Numbered from the stretch's first letter, positions 8,873-17,851 are shown. The stretch: 49,673 nucleotides of DNA from Fulvimarina sp. (GCA_002700095.1 PACL01000025.1:1-49673); one strand, 5' to 3'. The notes: generated by a model not told the origin, from the letters alone. Numbers and translations: made by a program.

Positions 8873-8883
8873 CGTCGATCCTT

Positions 8884-9696
8884 TCAGGCAGCCGGCTGGC
8901 GCACGGTTGAGGCAAGACCGCCATCAACAAGGAGTTCGGTGCCGGTGATGTAGGAGGCGCGGTCGGAAGCGAGGAACAGCGCCGCTTCGGCAACGTCTAC
9001 GGACGCCCCCATCCGCCCCAGCGGCACCTGCGCGTTGCGAACCGCCAGCGCCTCGTCGATGTTCCTGCCGGCATAGGCCTTCGCCAATGTCGTGCGGATG
9101 CGCGGCGTGTCGATCAGCCCGGCGACGATGGTGTTCGCCCGAATGCCGTTCGCCGCGTGCTCCATGGCGAACAGGCGGATGAACTGAATCGCCGCCGCCT
9201 TCGTCGCGCCATAGGCAAGATGCGGATAGCCGACATGGCGGATGCCGGCGATGGATGACGTGGCGAGGACGACGCCCCTGCCCTGGCGCGTCATCACCGG
9301 CACCACGGCCTGCGAGGCGACATGCAGCGAGGTCAGATTGGCATCGGCGATCCGTCGCCATTCCGCCGGCGACGTTTCGCCCGAAGGCCCGGCCCGGCCG
9401 AGCCCGACATTGCAATGAAGGATGTCGATCCGGCCATGTCGTTCCGCCGTCTTTTCGATAAACGCTTCGAGCGCGGTATCGTCGAGGACGTCGACCGAGG
9501 CCGCTTCGGCGGTGCCGCCGGCCCCGCGGCAGACCCGCGCCGTCTCCTCGGCAGCAGCAAGGTCACGGTCGGCGGCGACGACCGTGGCACCAGCTCGGCA
9601 AAAAGCGAGGCAGATCGCCTTGCCGATGCCGATCCCCTCGCCGAGCGAGCCTGCGCCGAGCACGAGCGCGACGCGGCCCTGGAGTTCTCTCTTCAT
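8884..9696 (-). CDS. Short-chain dehydrogenase/reductase (Tct operon, distal)
   Basis: A 270-residue SDR. The cofactor glycine motif is GAGSLGEGIGIG (longer than the usual TGxxxGIG), the structural motif is replaced by HCNVG, and the catalytic Tyr/Lys lie in YGATK. I chose the ATG at 9694-9696 because GGGAG lies seven bases upstream. An in-frame ATG at 9715-9717 overlaps the tctA stop (ATGA) and is equally plausible, adding seven residues. It probably oxidises or reduces a hydroxy/keto intermediate of the acid imported by TctABC; the substrate is unknown. Confidence 0.88.
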   Translation of the reverse strand: MKRELQGRVALVLGAGSLGEGIGIGKAICLAFCRAGATVVAADRDLAAAEETARVCRGAGGTAEAASVDVLDDTALEAFIEKTAERHGRIDILHCNVGLGRAGPSGETSPAEWRRIADANLTSLHVASQAVVPVMTRQGRGVVLATSSIAGIRHVGYPHLAYGATKAAAIQFIRLFAMEHAANGIRANTIVAGLIDTPRIRTTLAKAYAGRNIDEALAVRNAQVPLGRMGASVDVAEAALFLASDRASYITGTELLVDGGLASTVRQPAA

Positions 9697-9713
9697 GGCT
9701 TTCTCCCGATCGG

Positions 9714-11210
9714 TCATGCTGCCGCCGCCCGTTCTCGCGCGGCCCTGGCCGACTGGAACTCCTTGCGCAGGCCGATGAACAGGGAGAGCGCGGTGGCGGC
9801 GATGAAGAACCAACAGATCGGGCTGCGCACGAAGACCGAGGCATCGTTGGCGATGAGATAGGAGCGCCTGAGATTGTCCTCGAACAGCGGCCCGAGAATG
9901 AAGCCGATCAGAAGCGGCGGCGTCGACATGCCGATCCGCGCCATGAGGAAGCCGAGAATGCCGAAGCACAGCATGATGAGGACGTCGAACATCTGGTTCT
10001 GGACGGCATAGCTCCCGAAGACGCAGAACATCAGAACCAGCGGGATCAGGATGTGCCGGGGCACGTCGGTGATCCTGGCGAAGTAGCGGATGGCGAAGAG
10101 GCCGCTGCCGAACAGGAAGATCGAGGCGACGATCATGCCGCAGAACAGCGCATAGATCAGGTCGATGTTATCCTGGAACATCAGCGGCCCGGGCGTCAGC
10201 CCCTGCAGCATGAAGGCGCCGAGGATGACCGCCGTGACGACGTCGCCGGGGATGCCGAGCGCGAGCAGCGGAATGAGCGTCGCGCCGGCGACGCCGTTGT
10301 TGCCGGATTCGGCGGCGGCGACGCCCTTGATCTCTCCCCGTCCGAAAGTCTCCGGGGTCTTCGAGTTCCGGCGTGCCTCGCCATAGGAGAGGAACGAAGC
10401 CGCTGTCGCGCCGATGCCCGGCACCGAACCGAGGGCGACGCCGATGAAGCTGCCGCGCACGATCGTCGGCAGGCAGCGCTTGAACTCGGCCCAGGACACC
10501 CGCGATTTGTCGCTTGAGGAGACGTTCAGCGGGCTGGCGCGCTGGACGTAGAACTCGACGACTTCTGGAATGGCGAAGAGGCCGATGAGCAGCGGGATGT
10601 AGCTGATGCCGCCCATCAGGTTGAAGTTGTCGAAGGTCAGGCGCTGGGTGCCGTAGACGAGATCGAGGCCGACAGTGGAGAGCAGGACGCCGAGCAGGCC
10701 GGAGATAATGCCCTTGGTCAGCGAGGAGCCGGAGATCGAGATGACGATCGTCAGCGAGAAGGCGATCAGCCAGAAATACTCCGGGGGGCCGAATTCCAGC
10801 GCGAAGCTGGCGATGGTGCCGGCCAGGAAGATCAGCGCCAGATTGGAGATGACGTCGGCGATGCAGGACGCGTAGAGCGCCATCTGCAGCGCCTTGCCGG
10901 CCTCGCCCCGGCGGGCCATCGGATAGCCGTCGAGGGTGGTGCAGGCGGCGGCCGGCGTCCCTGGCGCGCGGATGAGGATCGCCGAGATCGAGCCCCCGAA
11001 GATGCCGCCCTTATAGATGCCGACGAGGAGGAGAATGCCGGTCACCGGCGGCAGCGAGAACGTGAACGGCAGGGCCAGCGCCACCGCCATCGTCGCGGTC
11101 AGGCCGGGGATCGAGCCGATGACGACGCCGATCATCACCCCTATGCCGATGGCGACAAAGTTCTGCAGCGTGAAGAACAGCGAGAGGCCGAGGCCGATAT
11201 TCTCCATCAT
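9714..11210 (-). CDS. tctA: Tripartite tricarboxylate transporter, large membrane subunit TctA
   Basis: A 498-residue integral membrane protein with about 11-12 predicted spans, the main permease of a TctABC-type tripartite transporter. Family sequence GSIPGLTATMAVALALPFT occurs near residues 31-49, and a second related repeat, GSVPGIGATAASFLSYGEA, follows in the C-terminal half, reflecting the internal duplication of the family. The start at 11208-11210 overlaps the tctB stop (ATGATGGAG). It imports the carboxylate captured by TctC, driven by an ion gradient. Confidence 0.95.
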   Translation of the reverse strand: MMENIGLGLSLFFTLQNFVAIGIGVMIGVVIGSIPGLTATMAVALALPFTFSLPPVTGILLLVGIYKGGIFGGSISAILIRAPGTPAAACTTLDGYPMARRGEAGKALQMALYASCIADVISNLALIFLAGTIASFALEFGPPEYFWLIAFSLTIVISISGSSLTKGIISGLLGVLLSTVGLDLVYGTQRLTFDNFNLMGGISYIPLLIGLFAIPEVVEFYVQRASPLNVSSSDKSRVSWAEFKRCLPTIVRGSFIGVALGSVPGIGATAASFLSYGEARRNSKTPETFGRGEIKGVAAAESGNNGVAGATLIPLLALGIPGDVVTAVILGAFMLQGLTPGPLMFQDNIDLIYALFCGMIVASIFLFGSGLFAIRYFARITDVPRHILIPLVLMFCVFGSYAVQNQMFDVLIMLCFGILGFLMARIGMSTPPLLIGFILGPLFEDNLRRSYLIANDASVFVRSPICWFFIAATALSLFIGLRKEFQSARAARERAAAA

Positions 11211-11743
11211 AGCGCGATCAGCTCCTCGAGCGGCCCTTCGGGCAGCGGCACCTGCGCAACCTGGGTGAAGAACAGCCAGACAAAGAGGGGAACGAGGATG
11301 GCGACGGCCACGCCCGTCATCCACGAACGCTCCCCGCCGATCACCAGGAGCACCGCCATGGCGAAGATGGCGACGGGCAACGTACCGAAGCTTTCGGGAA
11401 GCCAGCAGAAGGCGGCCAGGATCACAAGGACGAGGAGCGCTTTCCAGAACCAGCCGCTCGCCGGATCAAATCCCTCACCGTCCTCTTTCGGCACCCCCTG
11501 GCCGAACAACGCCTGGGCGGCGCAGACAAGGCCAAGGAGCCCGATCAGGCCAGTCAGGACATAAGGCAGGAAGGCCGGCGACAGCGGCGCGGCCTTGACG
11601 CTTGCCGGCACCGAGATGAAGGCGGGAATGACGACAAGGGCAAACACCAGCGAGACGGCCGCGGTGGCCAGCCCGAAGACGACGTCGCGCATGCTTCGCC
11701 GCGCCACCGGGGCTCCGCCCGCCTCGACAGATGTATCCGACAT
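11207..11743 (-). CDS. tctB: Tripartite tricarboxylate transporter, small subunit TctB
   Basis: A 178-residue membrane protein with four predicted spans, the small partner of TctA. The ATG at 11741-11743 follows a GGAGAC ribosome-binding site; an open frame upstream to 11851 is rich in Arg and is not coding. The 3' end overlaps tctA. TctB proteins are poorly conserved, so the call rests on length, topology and its place between tctC and tctA. Confidence 0.9.
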   Translation of the reverse strand: MSDTSVEAGGAPVARRSMRDVVFGLATAAVSLVFALVVIPAFISVPASVKAAPLSPAFLPYVLTGLIGLLGLVCAAQALFGQGVPKEDGEGFDPASGWFWKALLVLVILAAFCWLPESFGTLPVAIFAMAVLLVIGGERSWMTGVAVAILVPLFVWLFFTQVAQVPLPEGPLEELIAL

Positions 11744-11774
11744 CGGGATGTCTCCACGCACGAACGAGAGAGCC

Positions 11775-11798
11775 GAGGCGCTGCCCAGGCAGCGCCTC
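11775..11798 (-). promoter_or_regulatory. Perfect hairpin between tctC and tctB
   Basis: GAGGCGCTGCC (11775-11785) and GGCAGCGCCTC (11788-11798) form an 11-bp stem with almost no loop, 11 bp after the tctC stop. There is no T-run, so it is more likely an mRNA-stabilising or attenuating element raising tctC over tctBA. The function is inference. Confidence 0.45.
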
Positions 11799-11808
11799 GC
11801 GAACGACG

Positions 11809-12798
11809 TTACTCGACGCGCACGCCGGCGTCGGCGACGACCTTTGCCCACTTATCGAGCTCGGCGTCGATGAACTCCTCGAACTTCTCGGGCGATCCGC
11901 CGACGACCGTCGCGCCGTTGTTCATGGCGTAACTCTGGAACGTCTCGCCGGAGATCACCTCGTTCACCGAAGCGTTGACCTTTTCGATGATCGCCGCGTC
12001 CGTCCCGGCCGGAGCCAGAAGCCCGAACCAGGACTTCGCCTCGAAGCCCTCAAGCTCCGCAATGCCGCTTTCGCCAAGCGTTGGGACGTCGGGTAGCGAG
12101 GGGTCGCGCTCGGCCGACGTCACCGCCAGGGCCCGGATCGTGCCGGCCTTGATCTGCGGCATTGCCGAGGGAAGATTGTCGAACATCACGTCGATATTGC
12201 CGGAGACCAGGGCGGGAACCGCCTCGCCGCTGCCGCGATAGGGTACGTGGGTCATGTCGAGGCCGGTGCGTGCCTTGAACATCTCGCCGGACAGATGGAT
12301 CGAGCTGCCGGTGCCCGACGAGCCGAAGCTGACGTTCTTGCCCTTCGCCTGATCCATGAACTCCTGCACGGTAGTGGCTTTGGAGGCTTCAGGCACGACC
12401 ATCACGTTCGGGATTTCGGTGATCCAGACGATCGGCTCGAAGTCCTCCTTCGCCTTGTACTGGAGATTGGCATAGACGGCCGGCGCGATGCCGTGGGACG
12501 ACACCTGCCCCATGAAAAGCGTGTAGCCGTCGGGGCGGGCGCGTGCCGCCTGGGCAGTGCCGAGGGTGGCGCCGGCACCTGGGCGATTCTCGACCGTGAC
12601 GGTCTCGCCCCACTTTTCCGTGAGCCCCTGTGCGACCTGGCGTGCCAGAACGTCCGTGGCGCCGCCGGCGCTGTAGGGGACGATGATCGTCACGCGTTTG
12701 GTGGGATAGTCGTCGGCCTGTGCACTGGCTTGTGATGCCAATCCGAGCCCGGTTGCGAACACTGTCGCCGCGGCGAGCAGTCTACCGAATGTCTTCAT
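11809..12798 (-). CDS. tctC: Tripartite tricarboxylate transporter substrate-binding protein TctC (Bug family)
   Basis: A 329-residue periplasmic binding protein. The signal peptide covers about residues 1-26 (cleavage near QASAQA). The Bug-family start YPTKRVTIIVPYSAGGATD supplies the first ligand-contacting loop, and the second conserved loop reads GSSGTGSSIH. It delivers a carboxylate to TctBA; Bug proteins bind mono-, di- and tricarboxylates, so specificity is open. It follows the SDR stop by 39 bp. The ATG at 12796-12798 has a GGGAGGAAAG site upstream. Confidence 0.94.
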   Translation of the reverse strand: MKTFGRLLAAATVFATGLGLASQASAQADDYPTKRVTIIVPYSAGGATDVLARQVAQGLTEKWGETVTVENRPGAGATLGTAQAARARPDGYTLFMGQVSSHGIAPAVYANLQYKAKEDFEPIVWITEIPNVMVVPEASKATTVQEFMDQAKGKNVSFGSSGTGSSIHLSGEMFKARTGLDMTHVPYRGSGEAVPALVSGNIDVMFDNLPSAMPQIKAGTIRALAVTSAERDPSLPDVPTLGESGIAELEGFEAKSWFGLLAPAGTDAAIIEKVNASVNEVISGETFQSYAMNNGATVVGGSPEKFEEFIDAELDKWAKVVADAGVRVE

Positions 12799-12837
12799 CG
12801 TCTTTCCTCCCAGTTTGACGAATTGCCTGCTTTTGGA

Positions 12838-13551
12838 TCAGACCGATCCGATGGTCATGCCTCCGCAGACGTAGAGAACCTGACCTGTGACGAAGCCCGA
12901 GCGGTCCGACGCGAAGAAAGAGATGGCGTCGGCGATGTCGTCGGGCGTTCCGAGCCGTTCGACCGGCACCTTGGCGATGATCGCCGCAGTTCGAGGGTCG
13001 TCGGGCGGATTGACCTCGTCGAAGAGCGATGTGCGGATCGGCCCCGGCCCTACGGCATTCACCGTGATGCCATGCCGGCCGAGTTCCAGCGCCCAGGTCT
13101 TGGTCATGCCGTGCATGCCGGCCTTGCTGGCGGCATAGGCCGTGCGCTTCTCCTTGCCGAGGGCCACCCGGCTCGAAATGTTCACCACCCGGCCGATGCC
13201 AGCCGCCTTCATCGCCGGCAGCACCTTCTGCAGGCAGATCAGCGGGGCCTTGACGTTGACGGCGGCCACCGCGTCGATCGAGGCGGGGGCGGTCTCCTCG
13301 ACACTTGCCGGCGCGACGATCCCGGCATTGTTGACGAGCCGGGTGATGGCCCGTCGCCGAACGAGATCGTCGAGCGCTGCCGACAGGACGGCCACATCCG
13401 AAAGATCGACCTCGATGAATTCGACGAGGCTGTCGTGATCCGGCTCGACCCGGTCGAGCACCACCACATCGAAACCGTCGGCGGTCAGCCGCCTGGCAAT
13501 GGAGGCGCCGATGTTGCGGGCGCCGCCTGTGACGAGGGCCGTCGCCGTCAT
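12838..13551 (-). CDS. Short-chain dehydrogenase/reductase (Tct operon, proximal)
   Basis: A 237-residue SDR of the FabG-like classical type. It has TGGARNIG for the cofactor, NNAG near residue 80, Ser in NISSRV, YAASK for catalysis and a GPGPIRTS loop. The ATG at 13549-13551 overlaps the stop of the citryl-CoA-lyase-like gene (ATGA). Being between acyl-CoA-active enzymes and the carboxylate transporter, it may act on a hydroxyacyl-CoA or ketoacyl-CoA. It shares limited identity with the second SDR of the operon, so two different redox steps are likely. Confidence 0.9.
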   Translation of the reverse strand: MTATALVTGGARNIGASIARRLTADGFDVVVLDRVEPDHDSLVEFIEVDLSDVAVLSAALDDLVRRRAITRLVNNAGIVAPASVEETAPASIDAVAAVNVKAPLICLQKVLPAMKAAGIGRVVNISSRVALGKEKRTAYAASKAGMHGMTKTWALELGRHGITVNAVGPGPIRTSLFDEVNPPDDPRTAAIIAKVPVERLGTPDDIADAISFFASDRSGFVTGQVLYVCGGMTIGSV

Positions 13552-14339
13552 CGCGCTCCCCCCTCGCCGTCGTCCGCCTCGTAGGGGATCGCGTCGTCGA
13601 CCAATTGCCAGATGAACCGCCCGCTCGGGCGGCGCTGCTCCTCGGCGATGTGGGCGATCAGGCCAGCGGTGCGGCCGAGCACGCTGAAGCCGCGCATCAG
13701 CTCCACCGGAATGCCCATCTCGCCGAGCAGCGCAGCCGTCGCGCCGGTCGCGTTGATCGTGGTCGGCTTGCCGCGCTTCTCGTCGAGAGCGCGCGACAGG
13801 AGACGCAGCGCCGCGCAATGTTCGCCGTCGAGGCCGTTCTCCCCGGCGATTTCCAGGAGCCGCACGGCGCGGGGATCGATCGGCTTGTGCAGGTGATGGC
13901 CGAAGCCTGGTAACGGCGCCTTGCGGGCACGATGATCGTCGACGATGTCGGCTGCGAGCGCCTCCCGGTCCTGCGGGGCCGCCTTCACGATGCGGTCGAG
14001 CAGCCGCGCATTGTTCTCCACCGTGCCGACGAAGCTCGAGCCGACGGCCAGAAGCCCAGCTGCCACGGCGCCCTGCAGGTTCTCCGGCGCGCTCATGTAG
14101 ATGGAGCGAGTGGCGATGGCGCTCGGGGTGAAGCCATGCTCCATCATGGTGATGAGCACCGCGTTGAGAACGTTGCGCTCGCCTTCGGAGATCTCCCGGC
14201 CGAGCATGTGCCACACGGCGACCGAGACGAAATCGGCGTTCCTGCCGGGGGCGAGGATGTCCTTCACGAGGTTGCGGTCACGGTAGTAGACGTCGGTCTC
14301 GGTGTAGCGCGACAGCGCGGTGGTGGGCGTCTGGCTCAT
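13548..14339 (-). CDS. Citrate-synthase-fold, citryl-CoA-lyase-like protein
   Basis: A 263-residue protein with the small citrate synthase fold, as in citryl-CoA lyases. The conserved GFGH (residues 145-148) matches the oxaloacetate-binding histidine region, and the helix FSVLGRTAGLIAHIAEEQ matches the C-terminal core. Two residues expected for citrate synthase chemistry look replaced: the position of the LHGG histidine is in SSFVGT (Phe103), and the Asp of NxD is in NAT (Thr198). It may thus cleave or form a different acyl-CoA. Both ends overlap neighbours by ATGA. The fold is well supported; the reaction is not. Confidence 0.8.
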   Translation of the reverse strand: MSQTPTTALSRYTETDVYYRDRNLVKDILAPGRNADFVSVAVWHMLGREISEGERNVLNAVLITMMEHGFTPSAIATRSIYMSAPENLQGAVAAGLLAVGSSFVGTVENNARLLDRIVKAAPQDREALAADIVDDHRARKAPLPGFGHHLHKPIDPRAVRLLEIAGENGLDGEHCAALRLLSRALDEKRGKPTTINATGATAALLGEMGIPVELMRGFSVLGRTAGLIAHIAEEQRRPSGRFIWQLVDDAIPYEADDGEGGAR

Positions 14340-15856
14340 ACCGTTTCCTTCGTTCTTCTGCGTGCTTCGAAATCGTCGACCAGGGTCTGCTTCTGCAGTT
14401 TGCCGTAAGCGTTGCGGGGAAGCTGCTCGTAGACGACGACCTCCTTGGGTGCCTTCACCGAGCCGAGCCTGTCCTTGACGTGGCGGATGATCGCGTCCGG
14501 ATCGGCCGTGCGGCCGGGCTTCAGCTCGACCGCCGCAAGGACCGCCTCGCCCCACTTGTCGTCGGGCACGCCGAAGACCGCGCAGTCGGCAACGGCATCG
14601 TGCTCGGCGATCACCGGCTCGACGTCCGAAGGGTAGACGTTGAAGCCGCCGGTGATCACCACGTCTTTGGAACGCCCCTTGATGAACAGGAAGCCTTCCT
14701 CGTCGAAGGAGCCGAGATCGCCGGTGTGCAGCCATCCATCACGGATAGTCTCGGCGGTCTTTTCGGGCTGGCGCCAATAGCCGGTCATCACCAGATCGCC
14801 GCGGATGACGATCTCGCCGATCTCGCCGGCCGGCAGCTCGCTGCCGTCACCGTCGACGACGGCGACCCGCGTCAGGAAGGTCTCGCGGCCGACGGAGGCG
14901 CGCTTGTCCTCGCGCCGGAGGTCGTCCGCCGAGATCATGGTGGCGATCTGCGGGGCTTCCGTCTGGCCGTAGGTCGATGCGACGACCGGGCCGAAGATTT
15001 TCTGCGCGCGTTCGATCTCCTCACTGCGCATCGGCGCCGAGCCGTAAACGAGGTTGCGCAGGGTCTCGAAACGCATGGCTTCGACGCCGGGCTCCTGCAT
15101 CATCATGTAGATCATCGTCGGCGGGACGAATGTGGTGGCGATGCGGTTGTTCGCGAGTTGCGCCAGCACCTCGGCCGGCCGTGGCCGGTCGGTCAGGACG
15201 ATGGTCCCGCCGGTGCCGAGGGTCGGCAGGATGTAGGTCGAGGTGCCGTGGGTGATCGGCGCGGCCGCCAGATAGCGGTCCCCTTCCCGCAGATTCCAGG
15301 AGACGATCTGGGTGGCGATGTTGGTGTTCCAGGATCGATAGGGCTGCATCACGCCTTTCGGGATGCCCGTCGAACCGCCGGTGAACTTGATCGCCTGCGT
15401 GCCATCGAGCGGCAAGGGATGGAAGGCGGGCCGCTTGCCGGCATGGCGTTCGAGTAGCCCGGAGACGGTCCCCTCGTCCCGATCCGGCGACGTCGTGACG
15501 ATCCTCGCCGAGCCCTGCGAGACCAGCTCGCGGACCTCCGGATCGACCACCACGACGGTCATGCCGGTGAAGTCGACGGCCCGGCCGATCTCCTCGCTCT
15601 TGTTCTTCGGATAGAGCGGCACCCAGACCTTGCCGGCGGCGAGCGTGCCCAGCCAGGCGATCAGGTGTTCGACATGGTTGAAGCAGCAGATCCCGACCCG
15701 CGAACCGGGTTCGGGATCGATCTCCTGAAGGGCCGCGGCGAAGGCCGAGGCCGAGGCATGGAGCTGGCGGTAGCTCAAGGATGCGCCCGGCGCTTCGACA
15801 GCGGTGGCATCGGGAGTCGCCCGGGCCTGGCGATGAAAGAGATCGATCGGAAACAT
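14336..15856 (-). CDS. AMP-forming acyl-CoA ligase
   Basis: A 506-residue ANL-superfamily ligase that would activate an acid to its CoA thioester through an acyl-adenylate. The P-loop-like motif is FTGGSTGIPKG, the adenine motif YGQTE, the ribose-binding Asp lies in LHTGDLG, and the C-terminal catalytic Lys in PRNAYGKLQK. No targeting signal is seen. The ATG at 15854-15856 overlaps the IclR stop. In this operon it is the obvious first step after TctABC import. The closest functional class (malonyl, fatty, aromatic or other) cannot be told. Confidence 0.92.
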   Translation of the reverse strand: MFPIDLFHRQARATPDATAVEAPGASLSYRQLHASASAFAAALQEIDPEPGSRVGICCFNHVEHLIAWLGTLAAGKVWVPLYPKNKSEEIGRAVDFTGMTVVVVDPEVRELVSQGSARIVTTSPDRDEGTVSGLLERHAGKRPAFHPLPLDGTQAIKFTGGSTGIPKGVMQPYRSWNTNIATQIVSWNLREGDRYLAAAPITHGTSTYILPTLGTGGTIVLTDRPRPAEVLAQLANNRIATTFVPPTMIYMMMQEPGVEAMRFETLRNLVYGSAPMRSEEIERAQKIFGPVVASTYGQTEAPQIATMISADDLRREDKRASVGRETFLTRVAVVDGDGSELPAGEIGEIVIRGDLVMTGYWRQPEKTAETIRDGWLHTGDLGSFDEEGFLFIKGRSKDVVITGGFNVYPSDVEPVIAEHDAVADCAVFGVPDDKWGEAVLAAVELKPGRTADPDAIIRHVKDRLGSVKAPKEVVVYEQLPRNAYGKLQKQTLVDDFEARRRTKETV

Positions 15857-16653
15857 CAGGTCTTCCTGCCGGTGGTGAAGCCGGCGCGTTCGGCAATGGT
15901 GAGCATCGTGGCGACGACCGCCGTCTTCTGCTTCGACAGGCGCGACTGGACGTTCGTCACCGACAGGGCGGCCATCGCCCGGTCGCCGTCGAACAGGGGG
16001 ATGCCAATGGCGGCGATATCGGGAATGATGATCGCGTCGTTCACGACGTAGCCGTCGGCGGGATAGCGGGCGATCGCGGCGCGGACGATCTCGGCGGTCA
16101 GATCGCCGTATTTGCGATAGCGTTCGCGCTCGCGTTCGATCGTCTGTTCGCGCTCCTCGTCCGGCATGACGGCAAGCAGAGCAAGACTCGCCGCGCCGGC
16201 CCCGAGCGGGCGCCGCGAGCCGACCTCGAGGGTGTTGATGTGGATGTCGGTGTCGCCGCCGATGACGTCGATGCACAGGGATTCGCCGCGCGACGGGACG
16301 GACAGGCAGACGATGCCCCCGACGTCCTGCTGGACAGCCCGGAGCGAGCAGCGCATGCGCCTGCGAAGCTCAACGAAAGCGACGTTCTCGCCGGCCCTGC
16401 CGACGATCTCATAGGGCATGATGCCGAGGTGATAGCGCTTGGAATAGGGATCGAAGCTGACGAAGCCGGCCTCCGTGAGCGTTGCGAGCAGCCGGTGGGC
16501 GGTCGCCACATGCATGCCGGCGCGGCGCGCGGCAGCGCTCAAGACCATGACGTCGGCGCCGCGCTCGGCAATGACGGTCAACAGGTCGAGACCTTTGGCC
16601 AAAGATGTCCTGGCGCCCGCAACGGCGGGCGTGGGCTGCTTGACAGCACTCAC
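15856..16653 (-). CDS. IclR family transcriptional regulator
   Basis: A 265-residue regulator. The winged helix-turn-helix occupies about residues 18-78 (AARRAGMHVATAHRLLATL is the recognition region), and the IclR effector domain about 95-260, with the ligand-pocket region GAGAASLALLAVMPDEE. It is the first gene of the operon running to 7871, an arrangement typical of IclR proteins that control catabolism of the compound they sense. The effector is probably the imported acid or its CoA derivative (inference). Confidence 0.92.
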   Translation of the reverse strand: MSAVKQPTPAVAGARTSLAKGLDLLTVIAERGADVMVLSAAARRAGMHVATAHRLLATLTEAGFVSFDPYSKRYHLGIMPYEIVGRAGENVAFVELRRRMRCSLRAVQQDVGGIVCLSVPSRGESLCIDVIGGDTDIHINTLEVGSRRPLGAGAASLALLAVMPDEEREQTIERERERYRKYGDLTAEIVRAAIARYPADGYVVNDAIIIPDIAAIGIPLFDGDRAMAALSVTNVQSRLSKQKTAVVATMLTIAERAGFTTGRKT

Positions 16654-17851
16654 GCGATATTCCTCCCGGCGACCTCCTCAAATCGCCGATACGAGGGTGA
16701 ACGAGGAAGCGCTTTCGGTAAAGCCGACATTCTCGAAGAGCGGGAGAAGCTTTTCGCCTGTCGATAAGGATTCCGCCCCCGCGTTTCGCCGGGCAACCGC
16801 CATTGCGGGACGCGTGCGAACAAAACGGCGTCGGGACCGCCGGATCGCGACGATCGGCATGCGGCGCCGCCTCCGCCATGGTGATCAGACCGATGTAGCT
16901 CGGCGCCTCTGAATTCTCGAAGGCGAGATTGGCGAAGCTGTTCTGCGGCACCTCGTCCCCCGCGATGACATGGCCGAGAATATGTCGCCGCGCCGCGGCG
17001 CTGGATCACCGCAGGCCAAGAGGAGCCCAAGTGGAGTTAGCTCATAGCGGCGACGATGATGAGCTGCCCGGTACAGTCGCGGTTCGAAAGACGAGGTCGG
17101 GCCGTGCCCTTCGATCCGTCGCCGACGTGCCCCCGCCGACGCATGCTCACCACAAGAACAGCATTCGATCAGCGGTCCTCCTGGTCGACCCACACCGCCG
17201 CGCTGGAGCGCCAGTTCGCCAACGTGCGGGATCGTGGTGAACAAGACCCGATGGGCCCGCTCGGCTGTTCAATCAGCACGGGGTCCGGCGTGGTGCTGAA
17301 CGAATTGAAGCGGCATCCGCTCTCGTCGATCGCGGTCTTCGACGGCGTCATGGTCGGCCGGGCTGGGCCGAGCTCAACCGACTTATCCACAGAGCGATAG
17401 CCTTCGAAACTGTGCTACACTGGGAGCAGTGGGCGATTTTCTAAATGATTGAATTGGTAGAGATAAACATGTTGGCTGGGGAACCTGGATTCCCAGCCCA
17501 CTTTTCAACCGCCTGAATTATTTGCGTTTCATCAGACAACTTCGCCCCAAGTGGACCAGCGCGGTGGACCCGTCAAGGCCAGCCCGCTGAGCTGCTACCC
17601 GAGGATCTGGCAGGTCGTTCCAGCAAAGGGACTAAACCTCCCCGGATAACGAGGCAGCGCCTGTGTAAACAGATGCATCGGATGCCCCACACCTTCGTCC
17701 AGATTGGCCCCTTCAAGTCTGTAGAATACTCTCAGCTTTACAGGTTTTCCGATGTCTTCGTGGAAAGCCTTTGGGCGCCGCGGCATGCACATGGGATGTT
17801 TGGTGACACCCTTGGGTGCGCTGGCTCAGCCGCATCATTTCTGGGGAGCCG
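16654..17851. other. About 1.2 kb without an intact gene; probable degraded island edge
   Basis: No open frame here has a recognisable domain or consistent codon use. On the minus strand short coding-like pieces appear in different frames, such as DEVPQNSFANLAFENSEAPS (encoded about 16,896-16,958) and SLSTGEKLLPLFENVGFTES (about 16,700-16,770), as expected of a decayed gene. On the plus strand a frame near 17,200-17,400 also looks weakly coding. The stretch holds the second copy of the tRNA-like repeat (17470-17490). The promoters for the IclR operon and the peroxidase must lie here, but I could not place them. Confidence 0.45.
17470..17490 (-). repeat. Possible att-site remnant: tRNA-Gln 3'-end fragment, copy 2
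   Basis: Exact 21-bp match to 115-135, same orientation, 17,355 bp away. Here the following bases ttcccagcc also pair with ggctggg, so this copy can fold into a near-perfect hairpin, which leaves room for a non-att explanation. No integrase gene is recognisable beside it. Confidence 0.5.
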
